Shown: positions 63,945-64,000 of the stretch, piece after piece
Layout of the letters: the number at the start of each line of letters is the position of its first letter
Numbering within the stretch: position 1 is the stretch's first letter
Source of the DNA: Xiphophorus maculatus
Taxonomy: Eukaryota > Chordata > Actinopteri > Cyprinodontiformes > Poeciliidae
Assembly (NCBI RefSeq): GCF_002775205.1
Contig: NC_036445.1
Span: forward strand, 5,476,802 to 5,540,801
Direction: 5' to 3'
Length of the DNA stretch: 64,000 nt
Notes under the pieces: generated by a model
Told to the model about the DNA's origin: nothing
Databases searched by the model: none
What the model saw: the letters and a program-made list of their open reading frames with translations, nothing else
Program-made: the position numbers and the translations under genes

Positions 63945-64000
63945 CTAATTATACAAAAAAACAACAAAAAAAAACACTTTAATTACAGGACTATATATGA

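Overview
This is AT-rich vertebrate nuclear DNA, almost certainly from a ray-finned (percomorph-type) teleost. Genes are split by GT..AG introns, intergenic DNA carries CA, CTAT and TA microsatellites, and there are tRNA-derived SINEs, L2-like LINE tails and many decayed Tc1/mariner copies typical of teleosts. The gene set STK40 - OSCP1 - MRPS15 - CSF3R matches the human 1p34.3 block. No bacterial operon, CRISPR array or complete mobile element was found.

Layout, with all five genes on the minus strand so transcription runs right to left: 63944-57982 csf3r (G-CSF receptor; 13 exons seen, 5' end outside the window); 56004-50580 mrps15 (8 exons, 260 aa); 47151-46507 a PLAC8-family, cornifelin-like gene (3 coding exons, 117 aa); 43378-35233 oscp1 (10 exons, 380 aa); 25864-15437 stk40 (10 coding exons, 436 aa, with an untranslated first exon at a CpG-rich promoter near 29.9-30.1 kb). 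I read exon borders by hand, and in every gene the GT/AG sites, reading phase and family residues agree. Bases 1 to about 11.7 kb hold no gene I can support.

The genes are unrelated in function (COP1-linked pseudokinase, ciliary/transport-type protein, cysteine-rich small protein, mitochondrial ribosomal protein, cytokine receptor). Their adjacency is conserved synteny, not a pathway. Two departures from the human order stand out: lsm10 is not visible between stk40 and oscp1, and a PLAC8-family gene lies between oscp1 and mrps15.

The most unusual structure is non-coding. At least six loci show an interlocked inverted-repeat pattern, A-B-A'-B', in which two overlapping arms are each followed by their reverse complement. 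Three of them lie within 360 bp of one oscp1 intron. Simpler perfect palindromes with 21-23 bp arms occur near 13.35 and 18.65 kb. The A-B-A'-B' order is the footprint expected from a local replication template switch to the opposite strand and back. I see no sign of a new protein-coding system.
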